From positions 89,267,174 to 89,331,173 of the forward strand of contig CM045991.1 in assembly GCA_025175895.1 (NCBI GenBank): a stretch of 64,000 nt of DNA, written 5' to 3'. Within the stretch, counting starts at the first letter, position 1; each line of letters starts with the position of its first letter. The translations under genes and the position numbers were made by a program. Shown piece after piece: positions 10,422 to 19,860 of this stretch. This DNA is from Wurfbainia villosa. Its lineage: Eukaryota; Streptophyta; Magnoliopsida; Zingiberales; Zingiberaceae. The notes beneath the pieces are model-generated. The model made no database searches and had not been told where the DNA came from. It saw only the letters and a list, made by a program, of their open reading frames with translations.

Positions 10422-11475
10422 TGTTGGTGCAGTGGGCACCTAAGTCGAACCTATGTTTTGATTATAGCAAACGATACAAAGTTAAGCTTATATTGTTATC
10501 TCACGAGCTAAATCAAGTGTGCAGAAAAGTCTCAATGCTGGAGCTGAAGGCTAGCGACACCCGGAGGAAGCCGCGGTGGTCGGGCGACACTCGAGTTACT
10601 TCGGAGGGAGCTGAAGGAATCGAGTGGAAGGCCGGAAGCAAAAGCGACAAGTAAGTATCGAGGTAAGCTCGTGTGTGCAAGCGTAAGTGAGGTCGTGTCC
10701 TTTGTACGGGGACGTCCTTAGGCGACGATCCAACCCAAGACTTCCCATGGAAGGTCTATGTTGAGATCGGACGGCAAGTGGCCGTCGAATTCACTTGTAT
10801 TTTGAGCTAAACTCCTTTTTTAGTCAAAAATCGTGGCTGCTTCAACCGCCGTTCAACCGGCGATTCAACCGCCGATTCAACCGGTGGTCAAAAATCAGCC
10901 TCGAGGAGTCAAGCTTTATCACCATTTTTCAAGGAGTTTTGTGCCCATTTGTGATTGGTTGAAGACCCATTCGTTGAGGGGCTTAAAGGCTATAAAAGGA
11001 GGGCCAAACCTAGGGTTTTTCATCAATTCAAAAGCTTCCAAGTGCTTCCGATACGCTCTGACTCTCCGACATCCCTATGACGAAGCATTGCCGAGACGAC
11101 GACTAAAGCTTCAACCTCCAATCCTTGAAGTCGTCGGTATAATCTTTAATTTTGTATAAGTTGTCTTTATTTTCAAGCTTTAAATCATATCAAGGAGAGG
11201 GGGAGTGTCCCTCTACCTTGAATCTTTATTGAGTTTTTGTATTCGCTTAACTCCTATCTCTATCGAGAAGGAGTTCGTTTAATTTTTGCCCTCCAGGCGT
11301 GGTCAAGGACCATTAGGGCCTTGGAGTAGTAGCCGTAGGCTACGAACCAAGTAAAACCCCTTGTGTTTTTATTTATTTATTGCTATCTTTCCGCTGCTTA
11401 CTGCGGAATTCGAACGACATTTAAAAGTTTTTTCTTATCGCTATTCACCCCCTCTAGCGCCAAATGGATCCATCA
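10422..11475 (+). repeat. Element G 5' LTR
   Basis: 1054 bp, TGTTGGTGCAGTGGG ... GGATCCATCA. The last bases are CATCA rather than the CAACA of the 3' copy, a point change. The CTATTCACCCCCTCTAG block lies just before the end. Confidence 0.92.
10991..10998 (+). promoter_or_regulatory. Putative TATA box, element G 5' LTR
   Basis: TATAAAAG within GGCTATAAAAGGAGGG, about 570 bp into the LTR. An identical box lies at 18445-18452 in the 3' LTR. Confidence 0.7.
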
Positions 11476-11477
11476 AT

Positions 11478-11489
11478 TGGTATCTGCGC
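11478..11489 (+). other. Element G primer-binding site
   Basis: TGGTATCTGCGC lies two bases after the LTR. It is a changed form of the initiator tRNA-Met complement TGGTATCAGAGC. Confidence 0.75.
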
Positions 11490-11611
11490 CGGGGGTTGGT
11501 AAGATTTGTTGTAACCACAAATCTTGTTTTTTTTTTAGAGATTTATTTTCTTTTTATTCTGTTTATTTATATTTATTTTGTTTGTTAAATTCTCTCCTCA
11601 AGATTACTAAT

Positions 11612-11627
11612 CCAAGACGAGTCTTGG
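11612..11627 (+). ncRNA. Leader hairpin of element G RNA
   Basis: CCAAGACGAGTCTTGG forms a seven-pair stem. The same hairpin stands in the leaders of A (twice), F and E. In F one base pair has changed on both sides and the stem is preserved. It is a candidate packaging or dimerisation signal; the function is inferred, not shown. Confidence 0.5.
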
Positions 11628-11691
11628 TACTTGTTTTTGAGTTTTTGTCTTTGCTAGCTTTTCGGTTCGTCTTTTTTGTCTTTTTGTTTCA

Positions 11692-13317
11692 ATGGCCCAT
11701 CTCGAGGGTTTTAGCACCGTCCGACCTCCGCTTTATAACGGAGATGACTTCCGTTATTGGAAGGGTCGGATGGAATGCTTTCTCAAAACCCAACTCGAGA
11801 TGTGGATCATAATCCAAACGGGTTTCACACTTCCGACTAATGAAGTGGGTGACTCCTTGGATTATGATCAATGGACCGTTGCAACAAAACGACAAGTCGA
11901 AGCCGACGCCAAGGCAACACAAATCCTCCAATGTGGCCTATCCAAGGAGGAGTTAAATCGCGTCGGCCCCTTCATAAGCGCAAAGGATCTTTGGACTAAA
12001 CTAATCGAGTTACACGAAGGATCGGATCAAGCCAAGGTATGTAAGCGTGATTTGTTATTCAATAAATTGTACACACTAAAAATGCAGGAACACGAATCCG
12101 TGACGCAACTCCACGCCCGTGTCCAGGACATCGTCAACAACTTACACGCAATCGGGCAAAAGGTCGAAAACCGCGACCTTATAAGGTATGTTCTAAACTC
12201 TTTTCCGAGGACTACCTTGTGGGCATCCATGGTCGATGCCTACAAGGTCTCCAAGGATCTTTCTAAAATTAGGTTAGATGAACTCTTTTCCGATTTCGAA
12301 TTACATGAACAATCCAACTCGGAACCCGAGAGGGGTATAGCTTTATTTGCAGGATCAAAGAAGAAGAAAATCGCAAGCAAGCCACCACCAACCGAGGAGG
12401 AAGACGAGTCCAAGAAGAAGTTGACCGAATTGATCCAACTAATGAACCTAGCTCGAAGGATAGCCAAGGGACGAAAGCGAACCACAACTCGACCCAACCA
12501 AGGTAAGCCTAAAAGTTCTAATATTAGGTGTTATGAGTGTAACAGGTTTGGACATATCAAGTCCGAGTGCCCCAAGCTCAACCACCAAGGACCTAAGCAC
12601 AAGAAGGCCCTCAACGCGACATGGGAAGAAGCGTCATCCGAAGAAGACGAAGACCACGTATTCATGGCGAAGTCAATTGAGTTAGACACGGAGACCGAAC
12701 CCGAACTTGAGTCAGAACCAGAGGATGATTCGGACTACGAAGCAACCTTCAAGTCAAGCCACGGATACGCATCCGGTTCCCTTAAGGTGAGTCGTACTTT
12801 ATTTAATACTTTACATAATACGGTTAGGTTTTTGTCTAGGAAGTTAGCTAAGTCCGAGTCCAAGGTCGAGACCCTGGTTGAGGAAGTTAAACTCCTCAAA
12901 CACGAGGTCTCCCTAACCTCTTCGACTAGTCGAGTTCAAGAGAAGGACTCAACTCGGGTTGAAAAACTCGAAGTTGAGAACTCACTCTTGAAAAGTCAAG
13001 TCGAAGATCTTAGGAATACATTGGAAAGGTTTACTTTGGGATCCAAAGGACTTGACCTCCTACTTGGATCGCAAAGGGCCGTGTACAACAAGGCCGGACT
13101 AGGGTTTAGCTCAAACACGACCAATAAGTCGTATATGTCAATCGTAAGTAGACATAAAAAATGTGTCCAAGCATGGGTCCCTAAGACCACTTTGATTTCA
13201 ACTCTAGGATCTAACTGGTACTGGGTTCCCAAGGACCAAATCCACTATGTGGATAGACCGAACCGATTCAACCGTCTAGGGGGAGCCAGTACAAAACATG
13301 TTTGTGCTTTAACTTAG
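11692..13317 (+). CDS. gag: Element G Gag polyprotein with coiled-coil tail
   Basis: Intact 541-aa frame from ATG 11692 to TAG 13315. Residues 1-~210 form the copia Gag domain (YWKGRMECFLKTQ near 21; FPRTTLWASMVDAYKVSKDL near 170). A lysine-rich stretch follows, then one zinc knuckle CYECNRFGHIKSEC near 280 for RNA binding, an acidic region to ~365, and a heptad-rich coiled coil from about 385 to 450 (VEKLEVENSLLKSQVEDL). It ends in a WVPK-containing tail. Gag would build the cytoplasmic particle around the RNA. A consensus splice donor lies inside the gene at codon 365/366, so everything after residue 365 may be intronic in a second mRNA form that encodes Gag-Pol. The start is supported by the same MAHLEG start in A and E. 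Confidence 0.92.
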   Translation: MAHLEGFSTVRPPLYNGDDFRYWKGRMECFLKTQLEMWIIIQTGFTLPTNEVGDSLDYDQWTVATKRQVEADAKATQILQCGLSKEELNRVGPFISAKDLWTKLIELHEGSDQAKVCKRDLLFNKLYTLKMQEHESVTQLHARVQDIVNNLHAIGQKVENRDLIRYVLNSFPRTTLWASMVDAYKVSKDLSKIRLDELFSDFELHEQSNSEPERGIALFAGSKKKKIASKPPPTEEEDESKKKLTELIQLMNLARRIAKGRKRTTTRPNQGKPKSSNIRCYECNRFGHIKSECPKLNHQGPKHKKALNATWEEASSEEDEDHVFMAKSIELDTETEPELESEPEDDSDYEATFKSSHGYASGSLKVSRTLFNTLHNTVRFLSRKLAKSESKVETLVEEVKLLKHEVSLTSSTSRVQEKDSTRVEKLEVENSLLKSQVEDLRNTLERFTLGSKGLDLLLGSQRAVYNKAGLGFSSNTTNKSYMSIVSRHKKCVQAWVPKTTLISTLGSNWYWVPKDQIHYVDRPNRFNRLGGASTKHVCALT

Positions 13318-13945
13318 AAATTGCATGCTTAGTTTTTTTTGTTGTTTTTTTTAACTCACTTGGAATACACAAATAACCAACTAAAAAATCCTTCGAAAAG
13401 ATTGAGCCTCGGGGAGCCTCTTTTCAAAAATAACTAGTTAGACTAGGAAATAGTCTTAGGTGAGTCAAGTCATCATTTTCTTGAACATGGCTTTGTCTAA
13501 GGAAGTGGTCGATGATCCGATAAAAGAAGGCCCCTGTGCCTCGCCACGACCTGGAAGCCATAATCTTGAAAAGGTAAACTTGACAAGCCTTGGGTTAAAT
13601 CCTAATTACTTGAACCTAAATCCACTTAATCAAACTTAATTGAAAATCATCTCAACATAAAATTACTTGAACCTAAATCCACTTAATCAACTTAATTGAA
13701 AATCATCTCAATATAAAATTACTTGAACCTAAATCCACTTAATCAATTTAATTGAAAATCATCTCAACATAAAATCACTTAAACCTAAATCCACTTAATA
13801 AATTTAATTGGGAGTCATCTCACAAAAAACACATAAGTATAACATGCTTGATCATATAGACTCGGGTGAGATGACCTAGGTTTAACAACTTACAACCAAT
13901 TTAAAAATAAAAATCTAACATCCAATCCAACCACCTTGTGTGTAG
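13318..13945 (+). other. gag-pol spacer of element G
   Basis: 628 bp without a coding frame, AT-rich, containing the tandem repeats at 13608-13832 and ending in the candidate branch point and acceptor. Nothing here resembles Gag or protease. Confidence 0.6.
13608..13832 (+). repeat. Four tandem repeats of about 56 bp in the G spacer
   Basis: Units begin ACTTGAACCTAAATCC (fourth: ACTTAAACC) near 13608, 13665, 13721 and 13777. The last copy is the most diverged. They lie wholly inside the putative intron. Confidence 0.85.
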
Positions 13946-14821
13946 GATCAATGGATGTTGATGCTGGTTGCTCCCACACATGACCGGGGATCAACTCAAA
14001 TTCACAAAGCTTCGATTCAAACGACAAGGATCGGTAGCCTTTGGGAATAACGGCAAGCTCAAAATCATCTGATCAGGTGATATCGAGCTTAACTCGAATT
14101 TTGTTATTAAAAATGTATTACTTGTAGAGAATTTTGAATATAACCTACTTAGCGTAAGCCAATTGTGTGACAATAACTATAAGGTCGTATTTTTAGAAAA
14201 TGAATGTGTAATTAAAACAAATGAAACAGCTAAAACAATACTCAAAGGAACTAGGACAAATAACATTTATACAATGAACTTAATCAAATCCTCAGCCAAA
14301 TGTCTTATGACACAGGAAGAGGAATCATGGTTGTGGCACCGACGACTCTGGCCACTGCACCCAAGACTCGTCCACAAGATGAGTCAGAGTGGCTTAGTCA
14401 GAGGTTTACCCAACCTCAACAACTTGGTTAATAAAATCTGTAATGCTTGTCAACAAGGAAAACAACCTAGGACACAACACAAGTTAACTAACCAAGAACG
14501 AACCTCAAGTGTACTTGAGCTCCTCGTGATATGGATCTATTCGATTCACATGGAGCCAAGTCACTCAATAAAAGTCAATATTGCTTAGTCATAATTGACG
14601 ACTACTCCAGGTTTACCTGGGTTAGGTTCATCAAACATAAAAATGATACCCTAGATCAATTAATCAATCTATTCAAATTAATCGAGAATCAAAAAGACCT
14701 TAAGGTTAAAAGACTTAGAAGCGATCATGGTGGTGAATTTGAAAATCAAAGGTTCACCGACTTCTGTAACCTAAACGGATACCACCATGAATTCTCTTGC
14801 CCTAGGACCTCAACAAAATGA
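13946..14821 (+). pseudogene. pol: Element G pol, protease and integrase core, frameshifted
   Basis: The protease begins at the putative exon boundary (GATCAATGGATG). One base is missing at the active site compared with F, and a stop lies near TGACC. Fragments then follow in different frames: NVLL/NLLSVSQLCDNN (protease end), the integrase zinc region HRRLWPLHPRLVHKM (Gly changed to Trp) with CNACQQGK (14163-14588), and the core VIIDDYSRFTWV and RSDHGGEFENQ (14531-14821). It stops within SCPRTSTK, where F has PRTPQQ. The enzyme would insert cDNA into chromosomes. At least three frameshifts make it non-functional. Confidence 0.88.
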
Positions 14822-15298
14822 CCTAGTGGAGCAAAAACCGAACTCTACAAGAAGCCGCTAGGACCATGTTAAACGAATATACCCGATAGGTTTTGGCGGC
14901 GATTAGCACGTTGCTTGCTATGTCCGAAATAGGATCCTTATGGTAAAGAGGCACCTTAAGACCTCGTAGATGAGATTTATCACGATAAAATACCTAACAT
15001 CAAGTACTTTAGGTATTTGGGTGTAAGGTACATATTCTAAACACTAAGGATTACCTAGGAAATTTACATCCAAAACCACAATCGAATATTTCTAGGATAC
15101 TCGACTACAAGCCGAGCTTATAGAGTATATAACCACGACACCCTTAGAGTCGAGGAGACTATCAATGTAGTATTTGATGAAGGACACGAACCTACAAAAC
15201 CCCCGACAACCCCAATTAGCGAGCCTACTCATACTAGACCTAACTCTGACCCTGAGATCGAGTCTAATCCACATCAACCAACTTCTCTTGTCGACCAA
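14822..15298 (+). pseudogene. pol: Element G integrase C-terminal remnant
   Basis: Degenerate stretch matching the F region at about 36700-37050 (minus): pieces equivalent to NIKYFRVFGCK and SYRVYNNES appear in shifted frames with stops. It links the integrase core to the reverse transcriptase frame. Confidence 0.65.
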
Positions 15299-16465
15299 GT
15301 GACAAGTGATCCGAGTCAAACTAGTGTTCAACCAAGTCACCCCATTGATCAAGCATTAGGTGACACAAACCCAACCCAATCTAGGATTCATACTAACCAC
15401 CCTATCGATCAAGTGATAGGAGATCCTAATCTAGGAGTTCGAACTAGAGCATCCTATAGGAACCTTAGTCAAATTTCCTTAATTTCAAAGATAGAACCCA
15501 AATCAATTGAACAAGCTCTTCTTGATCCCGATTGGATTATTGCAATGCAAGAAGAGCTAGCTCAATTTACTAGGAATGAAGTGTGGGAATTAGTACCACC
15601 ACCTAAAGACAAAACGACAATTGGAACAAGGTGGGTGTTTAGAAATAAGCTTGATGATAAAGGTGAAGTAGTTAGAAACAAGGCTAGGTTAGTCGCCAAA
15701 GGGTTCAGTCAAGTCGAAGGCTTAGATTACGACGAAACCTATGCCCCAGTAGCTAGACTCGAATCCATTCGAATGTTGCTAGCTTATGCCGCACATCGAG
15801 GATTTAAGCTATTTCAAATGGATGTTAAGTCGGCATTCCTAAATGGATACATTAAAGAAGAAGTTTATGTTAGCCAACCCCCCGGATTCGAAAATCTAGA
15901 TAAACCCGACCATGTTCTAAAACTTAAGAAAGCTCTCTATGGACTTAAACAAGCTCCTCGAGCTTGGTACGAGAGACTTTCAATCCATCTCAAGTCAAAA
16001 GGGTTTAACCAAGGCTTAGTTGACCCAACTCTCTTCGTAAAAACCTTAGGTAAAGAAATATTCATAGCTCAAATTTACGTAGACGATATAATTTTTGAAA
16101 CCTCTAACTCAGCCTTACTAAACGAGTTCGTTTCACTCATGGAAAGTGAGTTTGAAATGAACTTAGTAGGCGAGTTAAGTTTCTTTTTAGGTCTACAAAT
16201 TAAACAAACTAAGGATGGTATATACCTATATCAACAAAAATACACTAAGGAGTTAATTAAAAGATTTGGAATGCAAGACGCTAAGATAATAAACACCCCA
16301 ATGGCGATTAATGTTAACATAGGAGAAGACCTAGAAAGTAAGTCCATTGACTTAAAGTACTATAGGAGCGCTGATAGGAAGTCTCCTATACTTAATGAAG
16401 TCGAATTCGACATCCTATTCGGAAGTATGTGCGCCGTTTCAAACCTGCTAAGGAGTCTCACCTAA
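15299..16465 (+). pseudogene. pol: Element G pol, reverse transcriptase
   Basis: 388-aa open stretch. After a linker with NHPIDQVIGDPNLGVRTR the copia reverse transcriptase follows: LDPDWIIAMQEELAQF, GTRWVFRNKLDD, RLVAKGFSQVEGLDYDETYAPVA, QMDVKSAFLNG, KKALYGLKQAPRAWY and the catalytic YVDDIIF near 16076. All catalytic aspartates are present. It ends in a scrambled stretch before RNase H. It would copy genomic RNA inside the particle, but its frame is cut off from the integrase frames upstream. Confidence 0.9.
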
Positions 16466-16960
16466 CCCTAGTTAAGCGTATCCTTAGATATCTTAAAGGG
16501 TACACTTAACGCTTGGTATTTGGTACCCTAGATCTACGGAGTTCAACTAATCGGCTACTCCGATTCGGATTATGTAGTAAACTCGATAGAAAGAGCACGA
16601 GTGGTTGTTGTCAACTACTCGGCTCCAAGTCTAGTGAGTTGGTGCGAGAGGAAGCAACATTGTGTTGCCTTATCTACCACCGGCCGAATAATCGCGATGG
16701 GTGAGTGTGTAACTCAGCCTTCTTTGGATGAAGCACACTCTCCGAGACTTTAGGTTGGACTTCACCAAAACTAAAATTTTGTAGACAACATAAGTTCGAT
16801 AAATCTAACTAAGAACCCTATATGCCATTCAAGAACAAAGCATATAGAGGTAAACACCATTTCATTCGAGAACATGTAGCCAACTCCCATACAACTCGAA
16901 TATGTCGAATTAAGTCTAACCTAGCGTATATATTTACTAAACCACTACCCAAGTAATTTA
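16466..16960 (+). pseudogene. pol: Element G RNase H remnant
   Basis: Pieces of the RNase H domain appear in several frames: LVKRILRYLKG, IGYSDSDY, SLVSWCERKQHCVALSTT, NPICHSRTKHIEV. They line up with the intact 35069-35515 frame of F. Several indels and stops are present. Confidence 0.8.
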
Positions 16961-17873
16961 GTCTCTTGAAGACGAAAATTAGGCATGTGCGTAATAGAAT
17001 AGGTTTTGCAAATTATATTACTACTATTTCTTACTTTTTCATGAAACTAGCATAGGTCATACCTTAGATATCATGCACCTATAGATTTAAGGAGCTAATA
17101 CATCTCACAACACATAGGACTAATGTGTTTGTGTACTTAGCCACGATGGGCGTGAGATGTTAGGACCTTACTCCCGGTTCCAGATGTAGAGCTAGTGCAT
17201 CGCTATGAACCATGGAGTATAATCATACATACTAACCGACTCACCAGATCGATCCTTCATATCAATCAAGCCAAATATGAGTCTAACATTTCATAGATGA
17301 GCTTATTTTCAATATACTATTTTTTTAATAAAAATGTGGAACATGCTTGACTTTAAATTTAGCAATTATTTTGATTTCCACACACCCTTACTCTTTCGAT
17401 ATAATGGCAAAAGGGGGAGAAAAAGGCCAAAGTTAAGGGGTCAAATTTTTTCATAACTTAACTCTTACTTCATGTTTAAACCAAAAGTTAACTTTAGGTT
17501 TTGAGAACTTATTTAACTTTTGACAAAAGGCCAAGTTAAGAGAATTCTTAACTTATTTATGTCGTTAGTGTTTTACTTAAGGGGGAGAAAGGGCTTAACT
17601 AAAACGTTTTACTAAAGCTAATTTTAAAACGTTTTACTAAAGCTAATTTTAAGTAATGTTAATTACTTAAAGCAACCCTCAAGGGGGAGGATTAAGGTCT
17701 TTCTTCAAAGACTCACCCTCGGTCAAGGGGGAGGTTTCCTCAAGGGGGAGTACTTGAAGAAAATCCTTACTACTCCAACTTAATCTTCATTTTTTTTCTC
17801 TCATGCACATTATTATTCTTCATGCTTGCTTAACTTTGTATGTGGGTTTGCCATAAATCAAAAAGGGGGAGAT
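16961..17873 (+). other. Element G 3' untranslated region with repeated polypurine tracts
   Basis: No gene. AAGGGGGAG tracts occur at 17411, 17579, 17681, 17726, 17742 and, as the true tract, 17860-17873 next to the LTR. A duplicated 30-bp piece with ACGTTTTACTAAAGC lies near 17601-17650. Sireviruses are known for extra polypurine tracts in this region. Confidence 0.75.
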
Positions 17874-18930
17874 TGTTGGTGCAGTGGGCACCTAAGTCGA
17901 ACCTATGTTTTGATTATAGCAAACGATACAAAGTTAAGCTTATATTGTTATCTCACGAGCTAAATCAAGTGTGCAGAAAAGTCTCAATGCTGGAGCTGAA
18001 GGCTAGCGACACCCGGAGGAAGCCGCGGTGGTCGGGCGACACTCGAGTTACTTCGAAGGGAGCTGAAGGAATCGAGTGGAAGGCCGGAAGCAAAAGCGAC
18101 AAGTAAGTATCGAGGTAAGCTCGTGTGTGCAAGCGTAAGTGAGGTCGTGTCCTTTGTACGGGGACGTCCTTAGGCGACGATCCAACCCAAGACTTCCCAT
18201 GGAAGGTCTATGTTGAGATCGGACGGCAAGTGGCCGTCGAATTCACTTGTATTTTGAGCTAAACTCCTTTTTTAGTCAAAAATCGTGGCTGCCAGTTCAA
18301 CCGGCCAGTTCAACCGTGGCGTTCAACCGCCATTCAACCGGTGGTCAAAAATCACCGAGGAGTCAAGCTTTATCACCATTTTTCAAGGAGTTTTGTGCCC
18401 ATTTGTGATTGGTTGAAGACCCATTCGTTGAGGGGCTTAAAGGCTATAAAAGGAGGGCCAAACCTAGGGTTTTTCATCAATTCAAAAGCTTCCAAGTGCT
18501 TCCGATACGCTCCGACTCTCTGACATCCCTACGACGAAGCAGAGACTAAAGCTTCAACCTCTAATCCTTGAAGTCGTCGGTATAATCTTTAATTTTGTAT
18601 AAGTTGTCTTTATTTTCAAGCTTTAAATCATATCAAGGAGAGGGGGAGTGTCCCTCTACCTTGAATCTTTATTGAGTTTTTGTATTTGCTTAACTCCTAT
18701 CTCTATCGAGAAGGAGTTCGTTTAATATTTGCCCTCCGTGCGTGGTCAAGGACCATTAGGGCCTTGGAGTAGTAGCCGTAGGCTACGAACCAAGTAAAAA
18801 CCCCTCGTGTTTTTATTTATTTATTGCTATCTTTCCGCTGCGTTTACTCGTGCCAATTCGAACGATTACGAAAAGTTTTTTCTTATCGCTATTCACCCCC
18901 CCCCCCTCTAGCGCTCAAATCGATCCAACA
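17874..18930 (+). repeat. Element G 3' LTR
   Basis: 1057 bp, TGTTGGTGCAGTGGG ... CGATCCAACA. It differs from the 5' copy mainly near 18290-18350 (short CAACCG-type repeats), at 18530-18545 and in the poly-C run before TCTAG. Directly followed by the GTAAT duplication. Confidence 0.93.
18445..18452 (+). promoter_or_regulatory. Putative TATA box, element G 3' LTR
   Basis: TATAAAAG, the same as in the 5' LTR at 10991. Confidence 0.65.
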
Positions 18931-18935
18931 GTAAT
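18931..18935. other. Target-site duplication of element G, right copy
   Basis: GTAAT, identical to 10417-10421. Confidence 0.92.
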
Positions 18936-19071
18936 GTGGTTTGACCACATCCATAACTCGATTCTACAAAAATCCTATAATTCAGTGAGAGCATCATTTG
19001 ATTAAAGGCATAATTAAATGATAAAAGAAATATGATATTAATTTTCTGCATTGTGTATGTTGTAGATTACT

Positions 19072-19860
19072 ATGTCGACAAACACGAACATTCTCTCCCT
19101 ACGTTCTGTCCTTGAGAAGGACAAGCTCAATGGAGCAAATTTCCTGGACTGGTATAGGAACTTGAGAATTGTTCTCACCCAAGAAAGGAAATTGTACATC
19201 CTAGAGCAGCCCATTCCAGAGGCACCTCCTGCCACTGCCTTGCGAACTGACAAAGATGCTTACAAGAAGCATCAAGATGATGCATTAGATGTGTCATGTC
19301 TCATGCTCGCGACCATGAACTCTGAGCTTCAGAAGCAACACGAGTTCATGAATGCTTATGATATGGTTGAATATCTTCGTCAACTATATCAAGGACAAGC
19401 AAGGCACGAGAGATATGAAGTCTCTAAGACATTGTTTCAATCCAAGATGCAAGATGGGACTCCCGTAGGTCCGTATGTACTCAAGATGATTGGGTACATA
19501 GAAAACCTACAGAGATTGGGATTCCTACTTGGCCAAGAGCTGGCCACTGACTTGATCTTGCAGTCTTTGCCACAAAGCTACAATCAATTTGTCATGAATT
19601 ACAACATGAATAAAATTGATAAGCCACTGCCTGAGATGCTCAGCATGTTGAGAACTGCTAAGCTCAACCTTAAGAAGGGAAAATTTGACTCCATTTTGAT
19701 GGTGCAAAAGAAAAAAGGCAAGGGCAAGCCTAAAGGTAAGGGAAAGTCCCAAGCCAAGGGCAAAGGCAAAGAACTGAAACCCAAAGGAGGGGTGGCTAAA
19801 GAAGGGGCTTGCTTCCACTGCAAGGAAGTTGTACACTGGAAGCATAACTGCAAAGCATAA
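19072..19860 (+). pseudogene. gag: Element H gag
   Basis: 262-aa frame from ATG 19072. It is clearly BARE/Angela-type: LSLRSVLEKDKLNGANFLDWYRNLRIVL at the start, LDVSCLMLATM and ELQKQHEFMNAYDM in the core, ATDLILQSLPQSYNQFVMNYNM near 165-185, a long lysine/glycine tail, and a knuckle CFHCKEVVHWKHNC in which the expected Gly is Val. It ends at TAA 19858; a second TAG/TAA-type stop follows two codons later and the same frame continues into protease. The gene would encode the particle protein and RNA binder. It is listed as a pseudogene because the joined gag-pol frame is interrupted; the Gag part itself is almost clean. Confidence 0.88.

Larger units (their letters stand above)
12787..13945 (+). 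other. Putative alternative intron joining gag to pol in element G
   Basis: Donor AAG|GTGAGT after codon 365 and acceptor TTGTGTGTAG|G before the protease domain, both in phase 0. A CTAAC branch-point match lies at 13915-13919, 26-30 bases before the acceptor. The 1159-bp segment holds the Gag coiled-coil tail, the gag stop and a 628-bp spacer. Element F, an independent Sirevirus copy, lacks exactly this stretch: its Gag codon AAG is followed directly by AATCAATGG, the counterpart of GATCAATGG here. Splicing is inferred from these boundaries; no RNA evidence is available. Confidence 0.75.
10422..18930 (+). mobile_element. Element G: complete Sirevirus-type Ty1/copia retrotransposon
   Basis: 8509 bp with both LTRs, primer site, leader hairpin, intact gag, broken pol, polypurine tracts and a perfect 5-bp target duplication (GTAAT). 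The Gag type (MAHLEGFSTVRPP start, CCHC knuckle, coiled-coil tail) and the reverse transcriptase motifs place it in the Sirevirus (Maximus/SIRE) lineage. The first ~400 bp of the two LTRs are almost identical, so it is relatively young. The frameshifts in pol make this copy non-autonomous. Confidence 0.93.
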
